Source: Bacteroidota bacterium
GTDB lineage: Bacteria; Bacteroidota; Bacteroidia; Chitinophagales; BACL12
Direction: 5' to 3'
Assembly (NCBI GenBank): GCA_016706255.1
Contig: JADJJZ010000003.1
Span: 1,274,501-1,338,500 of the forward strand
DNA length: 64,000 nt
A program made the translations under genes and the position numbers. A model generated the notes under the pieces. It was not told the origin of the DNA. It ran no database searches and was given only the letters and a program-made list of their open reading frames with translations. This document shows positions 44,515 through 54,352 of the stretch, one piece after another (position 1 is the first letter of the stretch; each line of letters begins with the position of its first letter).

Positions 44515-46422
44515 ATGAAAAAATTATTATTACTTCTATTTATAAGTAGTGTGGTGCATGTAGCTTTTAGTCAGGAAGTTCTTTCTCCCCTTAAATACAA
44601 TACTGCATTATTTAATCAAAAATCATTAGGCGGCAGCAGAAGTGTGGTTGAAAACAGAGATACGTTATGTATCCCATTTATTGATGATTTTTCAGGTAGT
44701 TTAATTGTGATTGATGAATCGTTAACAGATTGTGGTGATACTATTGAACATATTGCGTCAGCTATTTATCCATCGTCATTATTTTGGGCAGATAGTAATG
44801 CATTTGTAAACAAAACATATCCGGCTTTGCCACCAACTTACGGTGTGGTAACGTTAGATGGTTTAAATAAATACGGCAAACCTTATAACGAAGGTTCAAG
44901 TTTTGATAAAGCAGATGAATTAACATCTAAACCCATAAACCTTGCCGACCCAACTGATTCGGTGTATTTAAGTTTTTATGTTCAGCCGGGTGGATTTGGC
45001 GAATTTCCAAATACCGAAGATTCTATAATTCTCGATTTTAAAGATGTTGATGGTAATTGGGTGAAACAATGGTATGCGGTAAATACTTTAGGAAATGATC
45101 CGCAATCATTTAAATTAATTATGGTGCCTGTTGAAGACAGTTATTTTTATAACGGATTTACTTTTCGTTTCCGCAACTGGGCAGGTGTAAACGGCAACAA
45201 TGATCACTGGAATATCGATTATGTTTTGTTGGATGATGAACGCACTTATAACGATACCTTATTTCGCGACGTGGCAATTGTGTATACACCGGAACGTTAT
45301 TTGAAAAATTATCGTCAGATGCCATGGAATCAATTTAAAAATCACCAATCTGCTGAACTGGCATTTGATCATGGTGTATTTATGTATAATAATTTTAATG
45401 CCATTATTAATACTTCGCATCAGTATTCAGTTGTAGAAAAATATAGTGGAGATGTAGTTGTTGCGCCAACTACGCCGGTTTCGGTTAACCTGAATCCTGC
45501 ATCGTTGGCATATAATAGTTATCCGTCGTTTGAAATACCAGGAGGCACTACCGGATTTGACAATGATAGTTTAACCATCAGATTTAATTATAATATTACA
45601 CCTTCAGGCGATATTAATTCACGCAATGATACAATTGTGCATGATCAGGCATTTTATAATTATTTTGCATATGATGATGGCACCGCAGAACGTGCTTATG
45701 CATTAGTTGGAACCGGTGCTAAATTAGCCATACATTTTCACGCCAACGAACCAGATACGCTGAAAGAAGTTTACATTCACTGGGCTTATGTGGATGGTAA
45801 TAAAGGTAATTTGTTTTTCAGTTTAGTAGTGTGGGATCAAATTGATACCACATTGGCTTCTGCAGATGAAAATATTATTTTCCAAAACGATTTTCTTACC
45901 CCTAAATATGTTGATTCAATTAATGGATTTTACGTTTACAAATTAGTCGACTTTTTAGGCAACCCTACACCTGTTGTTGTTGATGGCGATTTTTATGTGG
46001 GCTGGTTACAAACACAAGATGAATTTTTAAACGTTGGTTTTGATGTAAATAACGATTTTAGTGATGATGTATATTTTAATGTTGGCGGAAGCTGGCAGCA
46101 ATCATCGTTAAACGGTGCCATTATGATTCGTCCGCGCGTTGGTGGCGATTATTCAGTTTATAATCCAATCGTTAACAACAAACCTGAGATTGCTACAATA
46201 CAAGTGTATCCTAATCCGGCAACCTCCGTTTTACATATTGATACAGCATTACAAGGGAATATTAATTATACCATTTTTGACCAATCCGGGCGAATTGTGC
46301 TGAATGAAAATACAGCTTCGCGGCAGTTAGATATTGCAAATTTGAGCAGTGGATTTTACATTTTGAAAGTGAACGATTTGCAAACCGGAAATGTTATGAT
46401 GGGGAAATTTATTAAAGAATAA
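44515..46422 (+). CDS. T9SS type A sorting-domain secreted protein
   Basis: 635 residues with signal peptide (about 1-20, ending AFSQ). A large beta-rich region carries an MAM/concanavalin-like section (about 140-240, FRFRNWAGVNGNNDHWNID). The C-terminal T9SS tail is about 558-635 (VYPNPATSVLHID ... GKFIKE). No enzyme residues are visible. It is probably a surface adhesin or structural protein. A -7-like box TACTTTTT is close to its start. Confidence 0.82.
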   Translation: MKKLLLLLFISSVVHVAFSQEVLSPLKYNTALFNQKSLGGSRSVVENRDTLCIPFIDDFSGSLIVIDESLTDCGDTIEHIASAIYPSSLFWADSNAFVNKTYPALPPTYGVVTLDGLNKYGKPYNEGSSFDKADELTSKPINLADPTDSVYLSFYVQPGGFGEFPNTEDSIILDFKDVDGNWVKQWYAVNTLGNDPQSFKLIMVPVEDSYFYNGFTFRFRNWAGVNGNNDHWNIDYVLLDDERTYNDTLFRDVAIVYTPERYLKNYRQMPWNQFKNHQSAELAFDHGVFMYNNFNAIINTSHQYSVVEKYSGDVVVAPTTPVSVNLNPASLAYNSYPSFEIPGGTTGFDNDSLTIRFNYNITPSGDINSRNDTIVHDQAFYNYFAYDDGTAERAYALVGTGAKLAIHFHANEPDTLKEVYIHWAYVDGNKGNLFFSLVVWDQIDTTLASADENIIFQNDFLTPKYVDSINGFYVYKLVDFLGNPTPVVVDGDFYVGWLQTQDEFLNVGFDVNNDFSDDVYFNVGGSWQQSSLNGAIMIRPRVGGDYSVYNPIVNNKPEIATIQVYPNPATSVLHIDTALQGNINYTIFDQSGRIVLNENTASRQLDIANLSSGFYILKVNDLQTGNVMMGKFIKE

Positions 46423-46481
46423 AAAATGCTCCTTTCAGGCGGAGCGCATTAGCTTAACCAATACTCAAATTAATTACTTAC

Positions 46482-46787
46482 ATGGACATTACTGTTGAAG
46501 AATTAAAAGCACGCATGGACACCGGTGAAGATTTATTTATCATCGACGTGCGTGAACCACATGAATACGAAGAATTTAATATCGGCGGACAATTAATACC
46601 ACTTGCCACACTGCCAATGAAAATGTATGATTTTGATGAGGATAAGGACAGAGAAATAATAATTCATTGCCGTTCAGGTATGCGCAGTAATACCGGAAAA
46701 GCATTACTGGTTGCATCAGGGTTTACGAATGTAAAAAATGTAATTGGTGGTATGCTGGAATGGCAAAGTAAGTTTGGCTCCAAATGA
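46482..46787 (+). CDS. Rhodanese-like sulfurtransferase domain protein
   Basis: A 101-residue single rhodanese domain: VREPHEYEEFNI and the active loop HCRSGMRS with catalytic Cys. It transfers sulfane sulfur. It overlaps the DCC gene by four bases (ATGA), so the two are co-translated. Confidence 0.92.
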   Translation: MDITVEELKARMDTGEDLFIIDVREPHEYEEFNIGGQLIPLATLPMKMYDFDEDKDREIIIHCRSGMRSNTGKALLVASGFTNVKNVIGGMLEWQSKFGSK

Positions 46788-47194
46788 CCAAACCCGAAAG
46801 GCAAATAATTTTTTTTGATGGTGTTTGCAATTTATGCAACAGCAGCGTTCAAAAAATATTAAAAAACGACAAACGCGGTAAATACCATTTTGCTTCTTTA
46901 CAATCGGATTTTACGCAACAGTTTTTTAAAGAGAAACAATATCAGCCTAAAGCGGAAAGTATTATCTTATACAACGGAAAAAATTTTTACCATAAATCAG
47001 CCGCCGTTTTGCGGGTGGCGGGTAATTTGAGATTTCCGTATCCAATGTTAAGTGTCTTGCGCATTTTTCCGCCGGTTATCAGTAATATGGTATATGATTT
47101 TGTAGCACGCAATCGCTACCGCTGGTTTGGAAAAAGAGAAAGCTGCATGATTCCCGAACCCCGCTGGAAGCAACGTTTTGTCGACCAAAACTGA
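46784..47194 (+). CDS. DCC-family thiol-disulfide oxidoreductase-like protein
   Basis: 136 residues with the DCC motif DGVCNLCN near the N-terminus and a C-terminal YRWFGK...C. A thioredoxin-like fold is expected (DUF393). The biochemical role is unproven. It overlaps the rhodanese gene. Confidence 0.86.
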   Translation: MTKPERQIIFFDGVCNLCNSSVQKILKNDKRGKYHFASLQSDFTQQFFKEKQYQPKAESIILYNGKNFYHKSAAVLRVAGNLRFPYPMLSVLRIFPPVISNMVYDFVARNRYRWFGKRESCMIPEPRWKQRFVDQN

Positions 47195-47199
47195 GTTGA

Positions 47200-47231
47200 T
47201 TTGTAGCATCCTGTTTTATCCGCTAATTTTA
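47200..47231 (+). promoter_or_regulatory. Promoter of the multiheme cytochrome gene
   Basis: TTTG (47200-47203), a 20-nt spacer, TAATTTTA (47224-47231), 8 nt before the ATG. The near-consensus spacing makes this one of the better promoters. Confidence 0.6.
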
Positions 47232-47239
47232 CCACAACG

Positions 47240-49147
47240 ATGCGTACCGTTTATCTGTTTGTGTTATTAGGTAGTTTGATGTTATTGCTTACTTATTGTA
47301 ATAATGACAATAAGTCTGCAGATAGCGACTCGCCCTATCTCAACCAAAACGATACCGTTCAATATGTAGGCATGGAAACCTGTAAACTTTGTCATGCCGA
47401 TAAACACGCAACATTTATTCATACCGGCATGGGCAAAAGTTTCGACCGGGCAACACACAGTAAAAGTGCTGCAACTTTTGATGCGCATGCTGTAGTGTAT
47501 GATTCCATAAATAATTTTTACTACAAACCATTTTGGCGGAATGATACCTTGATGATAAAGGAGTATCGCCTTGCCGGAAAAGATACCATTCATCAAAGAA
47601 CGGAAGCCATAGATTATATTATTGGCAGCGGGCAACATACCAATTCGCATTTGATGAACATTAACGGATATATTTATCAGGCACCAATCACATTTTACAC
47701 GCAAAAAAGACAATGGGATTTAGCGCCCGGAATGGAAAATGGTTTTAATTCGCGCTTCAGCAGAATAATTACCGCCGAATGTATGACCTGTCACAATGGT
47801 TTGCCTGAGTTGGTTGCCGGTTCTGTAAATAAATACAATAAAATACCTTCAGGCATAGATTGTGAACGTTGTCACGGACCCGGAAGTTTGCATGTTGCAC
47901 GCGTGAGTAATAATATTCTTGTTGATACTGCAAATGCAATTGATTACAGTATTGTAAATCCGAAAAAATTATCGGTGGAATTACAAAATGAGTTGTGTAT
48001 GCGTTGCCATTTGCAGGGTGTAAATGTGTTAAATGAACATGCCGGATTTTTTGATTTTAAACCGGGCGATAAAATAAATGAGCACTGGAATATTTTTCTT
48101 CCAAAATTTGATGGGAAAAATGATAAGTTTTTAATGGCATCGCAGGCAGACAGGATGGTGCAGTCGAAGTGTTATATTGAAACTAAACAATTAAGCTGTA
48201 TCACCTGCCATAACCCACATTTAACCGTAAAAGAAACACCCGTAGCACAATTTAATGCGCCTTGCAAAAATTGTCATCTCCCCAACAAAAACGACTGCAA
48301 AGCAACTGTTGCAGTGCGATTAGCGGCGCAGGATAATTGTAGTGGTTGTCATATCCCAAAATCAGGTGCTATCGATATTCCACACGTTTCAATATCAGAT
48401 CATAAAATTCAAATTCCGGGAAAACAGGAAACAGAACGCGATGGTAAATTTATCGGGTTAGTATGTCTAACAACAGAAAAACCTGAACCACTTTTAATGG
48501 CAAGAGGTTATTTACATTATTTTGAATCATTTAATAATGATAAACAATTACTCGACAGTGCGAAAAGTTATTTGAATAAAGTAAAAGATAAAAATGATAG
48601 TTACCGCAGTGTATTAATACATTATTATTACATGTTGAATGATTTCAAAAATATAGTTGCGACAGAAAAAAGTATTAAATCAAAATCGGATATTGATGCT
48701 TGGACGGCTTATCGGATAGGGGAGGCGTTTCAGGCGCAAAATGATTATGCAGGAGCGGTAAATTATTTTGCCCTTGCCGTTAAAGCAGAACAATACAATC
48801 TTGATTATAATTTTAAATTGGCCACAGCACAAATTTTTAACGGAAATGTGAAGGAAGCAGAACGACTGTATCGATTTGTTATTGCTGAAAATCCTACTTA
48901 TCAGAAAGCATGGAATAATTTGGGTGTGTTGCTAGCCGGAAAGGCAAAATATGATGAAGCGGAGCAGTGTTTGTTAAAAGCAGTCGCTTTGGATCCTGAT
49001 TATACCTTATCACGGATAAAGTTGGCCGAATTATATATTGCCACCCGACAGCGGACAAAAGCCCGTGAGCAGGTTACTTTTTTAGAAAAATATTATCCCC
49101 AACTGCCGGAGGTATCACAGCTAACTCTACAACTTCGCAGTATATAA
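47240..49147 (+). CDS. Heptaheme c-type cytochrome with TPR tail
   Basis: 635 residues. The N-terminal hydrophobic segment ends LLLTYC (Cys20), a possible but imperfect lipobox. Seven CxxCH heme motifs: CKLCH (48-52), CMTCH, CERCH, CMRCH, CITCH, CKNCH and CSGCH, up to about residue 375. They are followed by TPRs (about 410-630, for example AWNNLGVLLAGKAKYDEAEQ). Similar to cytochrome c554-type multiheme proteins of Bacteroidota with unknown electron partners. There are no accessory redox genes around it. Confidence 0.9.
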   Translation: MRTVYLFVLLGSLMLLLTYCNNDNKSADSDSPYLNQNDTVQYVGMETCKLCHADKHATFIHTGMGKSFDRATHSKSAATFDAHAVVYDSINNFYYKPFWRNDTLMIKEYRLAGKDTIHQRTEAIDYIIGSGQHTNSHLMNINGYIYQAPITFYTQKRQWDLAPGMENGFNSRFSRIITAECMTCHNGLPELVAGSVNKYNKIPSGIDCERCHGPGSLHVARVSNNILVDTANAIDYSIVNPKKLSVELQNELCMRCHLQGVNVLNEHAGFFDFKPGDKINEHWNIFLPKFDGKNDKFLMASQADRMVQSKCYIETKQLSCITCHNPHLTVKETPVAQFNAPCKNCHLPNKNDCKATVAVRLAAQDNCSGCHIPKSGAIDIPHVSISDHKIQIPGKQETERDGKFIGLVCLTTEKPEPLLMARGYLHYFESFNNDKQLLDSAKSYLNKVKDKNDSYRSVLIHYYYMLNDFKNIVATEKSIKSKSDIDAWTAYRIGEAFQAQNDYAGAVNYFALAVKAEQYNLDYNFKLATAQIFNGNVKEAERLYRFVIAENPTYQKAWNNLGVLLAGKAKYDEAEQCLLKAVALDPDYTLSRIKLAELYIATRQRTKAREQVTFLEKYYPQLPEVSQLTLQLRSI

Positions 49148-49148
49148 T

Positions 49149-49156
49149 TAACTTTG
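49149..49156 (+). promoter_or_regulatory. -7 box of the YihY gene
   Basis: TAACTTTG overlaps the end region of the cytochrome gene and ends 18 nt before the YihY ATG. Confidence 0.5.
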
Positions 49157-49174
49157 CCATCAGAAACACGGTAG

Positions 49175-50125
49175 ATGAAATTTATTTCGGCAAAATTCCA
49201 GAGCACCTTAACCAAGAAATACCGCGATTTTGTTGCCTTTACTCAACGAACCAGCTTACCCGGTTTCGATGGTATTCCGATTTACGATGTGATTACCTTT
49301 TTTCGTCAGGAGATTAAGCGCGACCAGTTACCTGTAAGGGCTTCGGCTATTTCATTTAATTTCCTGCTCGCTGTTTTTCCTTCCATCATCTTTTTATTTA
49401 CCCTCATTCCCTACATACCCATTAGCGGATTGGATGTGAGTATTCATAAATTTTTTAAAGATGTAATGCCGGAAAGCGGATATGTATTTCTTGAATCAAC
49501 AATCAACAGCATTACAACTATTAAACGCAGTGGTTTATTATCACTCGGTTTTTTATTGGCATTTTATTTCTCAACCAATGGTGTAAGAATGATTTTGTTG
49601 ACATTTAATAAAAATCATCCGCTATATGCCCGACGCAATTTTTGGAGAAATAGGTTTGCATCATTCCGACTGACATTTTATTTATTTATGCTGTTTATAG
49701 CATCTATTATTCTTATCATTACAGGCGATGTTTTTGTAGAATGGTTTGGCGGTTTAATAAATTGGGAAGATGCAACAGGTCGGGTCTTTTTAACGATCTT
49801 TCAATACATCGTAATTTTATTATTATTTTTTCTAGGCATATCACTTATTTATTACTACGGTCCGGCTTCCAAACATCGCTGGCGTTTTATAACACCAGGC
49901 GCATCATTTGCAACCGTTTTTTCAATTGCCACTTCACTCGGTTTTGGATATCTCGCCAACAACTTTATTAGTTACAACGAAGTATATGGTTCAATCGGAA
50001 CCTTAATTGTGTTGATGATTTGGATTAATCTAAACTCACTGGTTTTACTTGTTGGCTTTGAAATTAATAACAGTATTGATGTGAACAGGATATTGAGACA
50101 GAAAGGAGACGAAGTGGGCAATTAG
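49175..50125 (+). CDS. YihY/BrkB-family membrane protein
   Basis: 316 residues with about 6 transmembrane helices. The family signature includes RASAISFNFLLAVFPSIIFLFTLIPY and GSIGTLIVLMIWINLNSLVLLVGFEIN. The family was once called RNase BN in error; the function is uncertain, possibly transport. Its stop lies inside the first octamer of a repeat array. Confidence 0.92.
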   Translation: MKFISAKFQSTLTKKYRDFVAFTQRTSLPGFDGIPIYDVITFFRQEIKRDQLPVRASAISFNFLLAVFPSIIFLFTLIPYIPISGLDVSIHKFFKDVMPESGYVFLESTINSITTIKRSGLLSLGFLLAFYFSTNGVRMILLTFNKNHPLYARRNFWRNRFASFRLTFYLFMLFIASIILIITGDVFVEWFGGLINWEDATGRVFLTIFQYIVILLLFFLGISLIYYYGPASKHRWRFITPGASFATVFSIATSLGFGYLANNFISYNEVYGSIGTLIVLMIWINLNSLVLLVGFEINNSIDVNRILRQKGDEVGN

Positions 50126-50415
50126 CAAATTGGTTAATTAGCAAATTAGCCGATTAGCAAAGTAGCAAATGGGTCCAAGAAGGAAATGATTCAACAAAAT
50201 TTGAATTTTATCGTTAAAATTAATTAGTGCTCAAATTAGACAGAGGCTAATTTGCCAATTCATGAAAAAATTAGCGAATATTGTACTTGTAACTCAAAAT
50301 TCAACCATCAGCTAATTTGCTAATCAGCTAATTATCTAATTAAATACTCAAACTGTCAATCAAACTCAAAACTAAACCATCAGCTAATCAGCTAATTTGC
50401 TAATTAGCTAATCAA
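50121..50415. repeat. 8-bp-period ATTAGCNN arrays in inverted orientation
   Basis: Left block in strict 8-bp steps: ATTAGCAA, ATTGGTTA, ATTAGCAA, ATTAGCCG, ATTAGCAA, AGTAGCAA. On the right are two blocks of the reverse complement, for example CAGCTAAT, TTGCTAAT, CAGCTAAT, TATCTAAT (50308-50340) and CAGCTAAT, CAGCTAAT, TTGCTAAT, TAGCTAAT (50380-50412). No spacers, so not CRISPR. The 294-nt gap holds nothing else recognisable. Confidence 0.85.
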
Positions 50416-50419
50416 AACT

Positions 50420-50779
50420 ATGCAACTCTACTACCTAGCCACCTGTTCCACTTGTGCGAGAATTATGAAAGATTTGAAAGTAAGTAAATACAACTTTCGA
50501 TTACAGGATATTAAAACAGAGCCCATTACACCGAAGCAATTAGATGAAATGGTTAAACTTGCCGGTTCGTATGAGGCGTTGTTTAGTCGCGTGGCATTAA
50601 AATACCGTTCATTGGGATTGAATAATATGCAGCTTACTGAAAAAGATTACCGCAAATATATTCTCGAAGAATACACTTTTTTAAAGCGACCGGTATTTAT
50701 CATCAACAACAAAATTTATATCGGAAACGCACCCAAGAATGTCGAAGCAGTGGCAGCAGCGTTAAAGGCTGTCAAATAA
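50420..50779 (+). CDS. ArsC/Spx-family thioredoxin-fold protein
   Basis: 119 residues. Cys9-x-x-Cys12 in TCSTCARIM near the N-terminus and the RPVFIINNKIYIGN loop fit the ArsC/Spx family. A single family member cannot be assigned as arsenate reductase or regulator. It starts directly after the octamer arrays (5 nt). Confidence 0.85.
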   Translation: MQLYYLATCSTCARIMKDLKVSKYNFRLQDIKTEPITPKQLDEMVKLAGSYEALFSRVALKYRSLGLNNMQLTEKDYRKYILEEYTFLKRPVFIINNKIYIGNAPKNVEAVAAALKAVK

Positions 50780-50877
50780 GAATTTTTTGTTAAATCACGC
50801 ACTTTCCTTTGGATATGGATTGCTTGTTTTGTGGTTTTGAAGAATAGTTTTAAATTTATCATTCAAAACCCGATAGT

Positions 50878-52980
50878 ATGCTTAAATATTTTACTCCTCT
50901 ACTCCTCATTTGCACACTTAATTCAACACCGGCCCACGCTGCAAAACCAATTTTAGCCGATGGCGATAACTGTGGCAGTGCAGTTCCTGTTACTGAAGGA
51001 ACTTACACGGCTCCGAATCCTGATTACTGGTATATTTTTGAAGTTCCTGTCACCGGAACCTACCTGATCAGCACCTGCGACTTAGGAAATACCTGCGATA
51101 CACGATTATATGTGTATGATCATTGTGCAGGCCTGATTCCTACTGAATTAGCGGAGGGAACTATGTCGTACAACGACGATTATTGTGCTACGCAATCACA
51201 AATTACAACAGTATTGGTTGCGGGAGATGAAGTATATATTCGAATTGGCGATAAAGACACTGATTGTGCCGGAGAGCCTATAGGTTGGTCGCTTGCATAT
51301 GCAGGAGTGCCAATAGGATGTACCGATGAATATGCTTGTAACTACTCACCTTTAGCGATTGATGATGATGGTTCATGTATTTACCCCGGCAACCCTGATT
51401 GCCCGTCAGGACCGGATTTAGTTTTAGACCCAACTTATTTTGATGGTGATATCGGACCTGATTGGGGAGATGATTTCCAAATTGGAACTATTGATGCAGA
51501 TGCTTGGGATAACGCATGTTATATAGATGAAGGATCGTTAACCGGTCCCGGAATCAGAACAATTATTCGTTTCGGAATTAAAATTGATAACCAGGGCGAT
51601 GAAGATTACCATATCGGAACCGCTGCTGAAAATCCTTACCTCGTATTTGACCCTTGTCACGGACATACCCATTATGTAGATTACGGTGAATATCTGTTAT
51701 ATGATTCAGTTGGAACCGAAATTCCGGTTGGTCATAAAAATGGTTTCGCTGTTATGGATTTATGCGGGATTGGCGGTTATAATGGCGCAGATATGGGTAT
51801 ATCTGCAGGATGTTATGATGCATATGGTTTAGGAACCGGCGGTCAGTGGATCGATGTTACTGATGTGCCTAACGGAACTTATACATTTGTTGCAAGAGTT
51901 AATTGGGATAACCATCCGGATATAGATGGCAGGGTTGAAACAAATCTTGCAAACAACTGGCGTTCGCGCTGTATCACCATTTCAAGAGATGTTGATGGTG
52001 TTATTTCTGCTGAAATGGCTGCCGATTGTGCAACATTTATTGATTGTTTAGGTGAAATTTGGGGTGATGCCATGATAGATTGCGAAGGCAATTGTAACGG
52101 ATGGCATCATTTGGGTGATGTGAATGAAGATTCAACGCGTGCAATGGATGATGTTGACATTTATGTAAATGATATTTTAGATAATACCATAATTGCTGAA
52201 ATGTGTAACGATGCCAATAATGATGGTGATATAGATGTAGTAGATGCTGCATTGGTGATGGGTTGTGCAAACGAAGGTTTAGGATATGTGCATGAAGCCG
52301 ATTTATGTTCATTACCACAAACCATGTTTAACAATGCTGATACAGTAACTTATAGTATTGGTTCTGTAAATGATGCTTTCCATTATCTAGATATTTATAG
52401 TTTAAATCCGAGCTCAAGAATTTTGGCTGCTCAATTTGAAATGGAAGGTTTAACCATTGATTCGGTGCAGAATTTATGTCCTGAAACTTTCGGAACAAAC
52501 TACACATTAACTTATACCGATGATGAAGTAATTGCGTTAGGACATAATGAAGTGCCTTATCAGGTACATCATGAGCCGATACCAACCTTCCGTATTTTTT
52601 ATACAACTACTTATCCTGCTGAAATATGTATTAAACGTTTTACAGCAGCCGTAAATGAAAATTTTGAAGAAGTGGTAACACAAATGGCCAATAACTGTGT
52701 AACGCTTGATGCTACCGGAGTTCAGGCTTACAGTTCGAATGTAATGAACGTTACTATCCAGCCAAATCCATTCAGCAATAGTGCAGTTTTAAACTTCGAT
52801 AATGCTACTAATGCTGCATATACATTAGAATTGAGCGATTTAAATGGTAACATTATCAGAACATATACAGTTAATAGTGGTTCTGTAACAATTAATCGCG
52901 CTGAACTTGCTGCAGGTGTTTATGTTTACCGTTTAACAGGTGGTAAAACAACACAAAGTGGTAAGTTTATCATTCAATAA
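50878..52980 (+). CDS. T9SS-secreted lysyl-oxidase-like protein with dockerin module
   Basis: 700 residues with a signal peptide (about 1-21). A pre-peptidase-C-like domain (about 30-145) and a GCTDEYACNY...DDGSC motif (about 147-170) precede a lysyl-oxidase domain (about 175-370). The copper triad is His261/263/265 (CHGHTHY). The two residues that form the lysine-tyrosyl-quinone cofactor in human LOX (Lys320, Tyr355) align with Lys287 in GHKNGF and Tyr316 in GCYDAYG; QWIDVTDV follows. A dockerin-like pair (GDVNEDS, DANNDGDIDVVDA, about 410-463) and a C-terminal T9SS tail (about 617-700) complete it. It should oxidise lysine side chains on the surface or in the matrix. Confidence 0.85.
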   Translation: MLKYFTPLLLICTLNSTPAHAAKPILADGDNCGSAVPVTEGTYTAPNPDYWYIFEVPVTGTYLISTCDLGNTCDTRLYVYDHCAGLIPTELAEGTMSYNDDYCATQSQITTVLVAGDEVYIRIGDKDTDCAGEPIGWSLAYAGVPIGCTDEYACNYSPLAIDDDGSCIYPGNPDCPSGPDLVLDPTYFDGDIGPDWGDDFQIGTIDADAWDNACYIDEGSLTGPGIRTIIRFGIKIDNQGDEDYHIGTAAENPYLVFDPCHGHTHYVDYGEYLLYDSVGTEIPVGHKNGFAVMDLCGIGGYNGADMGISAGCYDAYGLGTGGQWIDVTDVPNGTYTFVARVNWDNHPDIDGRVETNLANNWRSRCITISRDVDGVISAEMAADCATFIDCLGEIWGDAMIDCEGNCNGWHHLGDVNEDSTRAMDDVDIYVNDILDNTIIAEMCNDANNDGDIDVVDAALVMGCANEGLGYVHEADLCSLPQTMFNNADTVTYSIGSVNDAFHYLDIYSLNPSSRILAAQFEMEGLTIDSVQNLCPETFGTNYTLTYTDDEVIALGHNEVPYQVHHEPIPTFRIFYTTTYPAEICIKRFTAAVNENFEEVVTQMANNCVTLDATGVQAYSSNVMNVTIQPNPFSNSAVLNFDNATNAAYTLELSDLNGNIIRTYTVNSGSVTINRAELAAGVYVYRLTGGKTTQSGKFIIQ

Positions 52981-53027
52981 AAAAGCCTGATCAGTGGCGT
53001 AAAAATATTTCACTTATAACCATATCT

Positions 53028-53056
53028 AAACCCTGACTGTATCGTCAGGGTTTTTT
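53028..53056 (+). terminator. Intrinsic terminator after the LOX-like gene
   Basis: Arms AAACCCTGAC (53028-53037) and GTCAGGGTTT (53044-53053) around TGTATC, followed by a T run. Confidence 0.88.
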
Positions 53057-53107
53057 ATGCACCATGCCTAAATCCCTTCATGTTCTAAGAAATAGTATCT
53101 TCGCCAC

Positions 53108-54190
53108 ATGCGCATCGGGTTTGACGCCAAAAGGATATTTCAAAACGCCACAGGTTTAGGTAATTACAGCAGGAGCGTAGTAAAAAATCTTGCTCAAAAA
53201 TTTCCTGAAAATGAGTATGTATTGTTTACCCCGAATTCGAGAAACGCATTACCATTTCCGTCTGAAAATAATGTGCGAACAGTAATCGGGAGAGGTTCAG
53301 TGTGGAGAAGTTTTGGCATACGACGCGATATTGTTAAAAATAAAATTGACGTTTATCACGGGCTCACCAACGAATTACCTTTTAGTATAAATAAAACAGA
53401 TGCTAAAAGTATTGTTACCATTCACGATTTAATATTTGAACATTTTCCGCATCATTATCCGGGTGTGGACAGAACGTTGTATGATGTTAAAAGTAAATTT
53501 GCTGTAAATCATGCTGATGTTATTGTTGCGGCGAGTGAAAGCACAAAACGTGATATCATAGACTACTACAAGGTTTCAGGCGATAAAATCAAGGTGATTT
53601 ATCAAAGTTGTGATGATGTTTTTTACGATGCATTTGATGCAGATTTAAGTGCATATAATTTACCATCTGAATTTATATTAAATGTTGGCTCGGTTACGGA
53701 GCGAAAAAATTTATTAGCCGTTTGTAAATCGTATTTATTAATTCCGGATGCTTTAAAAATTCCATGTGTAATTATTGGTAACGGAAAACGATATGCAGAA
53801 GAAGTAAATACTTTTATTCAGGAACATCATTTATCGAAATGGTTTATTTTTCTTGAAAATATTCCTACACCACATTTACCTGCATTTTATCGCAAGGCAA
53901 AATGTTTTATTTATCCGAGTTTGTACGAAGGATTTGGCATACCCGTATTAGAAGCCATGGTATGTAATTGCCCCGTAATCACCTCCGGCATTTCCAGTCT
54001 CCCCGAAGTTGGTGGCGATGCTGCCGTTTACATCAATCCTGATAAACCCGAAGAAATTGCCCACAGCATAACTGAGGTTTTAGGCAATACGGGACTCCGT
54101 GAAAGTATGGTAAGCAAAGGAAAACAACGATTACCGGTCTTCGAAAAGTTCGGCCTGGCCGATAAAATGATGGCGCTCTATCAGGGCTAA
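53108..54190 (+). CDS. GT4-family glycosyltransferase
   Basis: 360 residues, GT-B fold. N-terminal RIFQNATGLGNYSRSVV, nucleotide-binding NVGSVTERKN and the EX7E-type motif YPSLYEGFGIPVLEAM. It transfers sugars from a nucleotide sugar to a glycan or lipid; acceptor unknown. A TATCTTCG box ends 4 nt before the ATG. There are no other glycan genes beside it. Confidence 0.9.
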   Translation: MRIGFDAKRIFQNATGLGNYSRSVVKNLAQKFPENEYVLFTPNSRNALPFPSENNVRTVIGRGSVWRSFGIRRDIVKNKIDVYHGLTNELPFSINKTDAKSIVTIHDLIFEHFPHHYPGVDRTLYDVKSKFAVNHADVIVAASESTKRDIIDYYKVSGDKIKVIYQSCDDVFYDAFDADLSAYNLPSEFILNVGSVTERKNLLAVCKSYLLIPDALKIPCVIIGNGKRYAEEVNTFIQEHHLSKWFIFLENIPTPHLPAFYRKAKCFIYPSLYEGFGIPVLEAMVCNCPVITSGISSLPEVGGDAAVYINPDKPEEIAHSITEVLGNTGLRESMVSKGKQRLPVFEKFGLADKMMALYQG

Positions 54191-54352
54191 AGTCCATTTT
54201 TCTCCATTTTTACTCCTCTCAAAATTATTTTTTTCGATTAAGGGTCACTAAAAACGGCTGTAATCCACTCTCGATAAGGATTTCCGTGCAAAAAAATATT
54301 TTTTCAGTTTGTACAATATTTTTAAAATAAATTCGTTTAAGTGGTTCAAAGC

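Noticed and set aside
50121..50415. CRISPR array
   Set aside because: Repeat units are 8 bp and contiguous with no unique spacers, and no cas genes are present.
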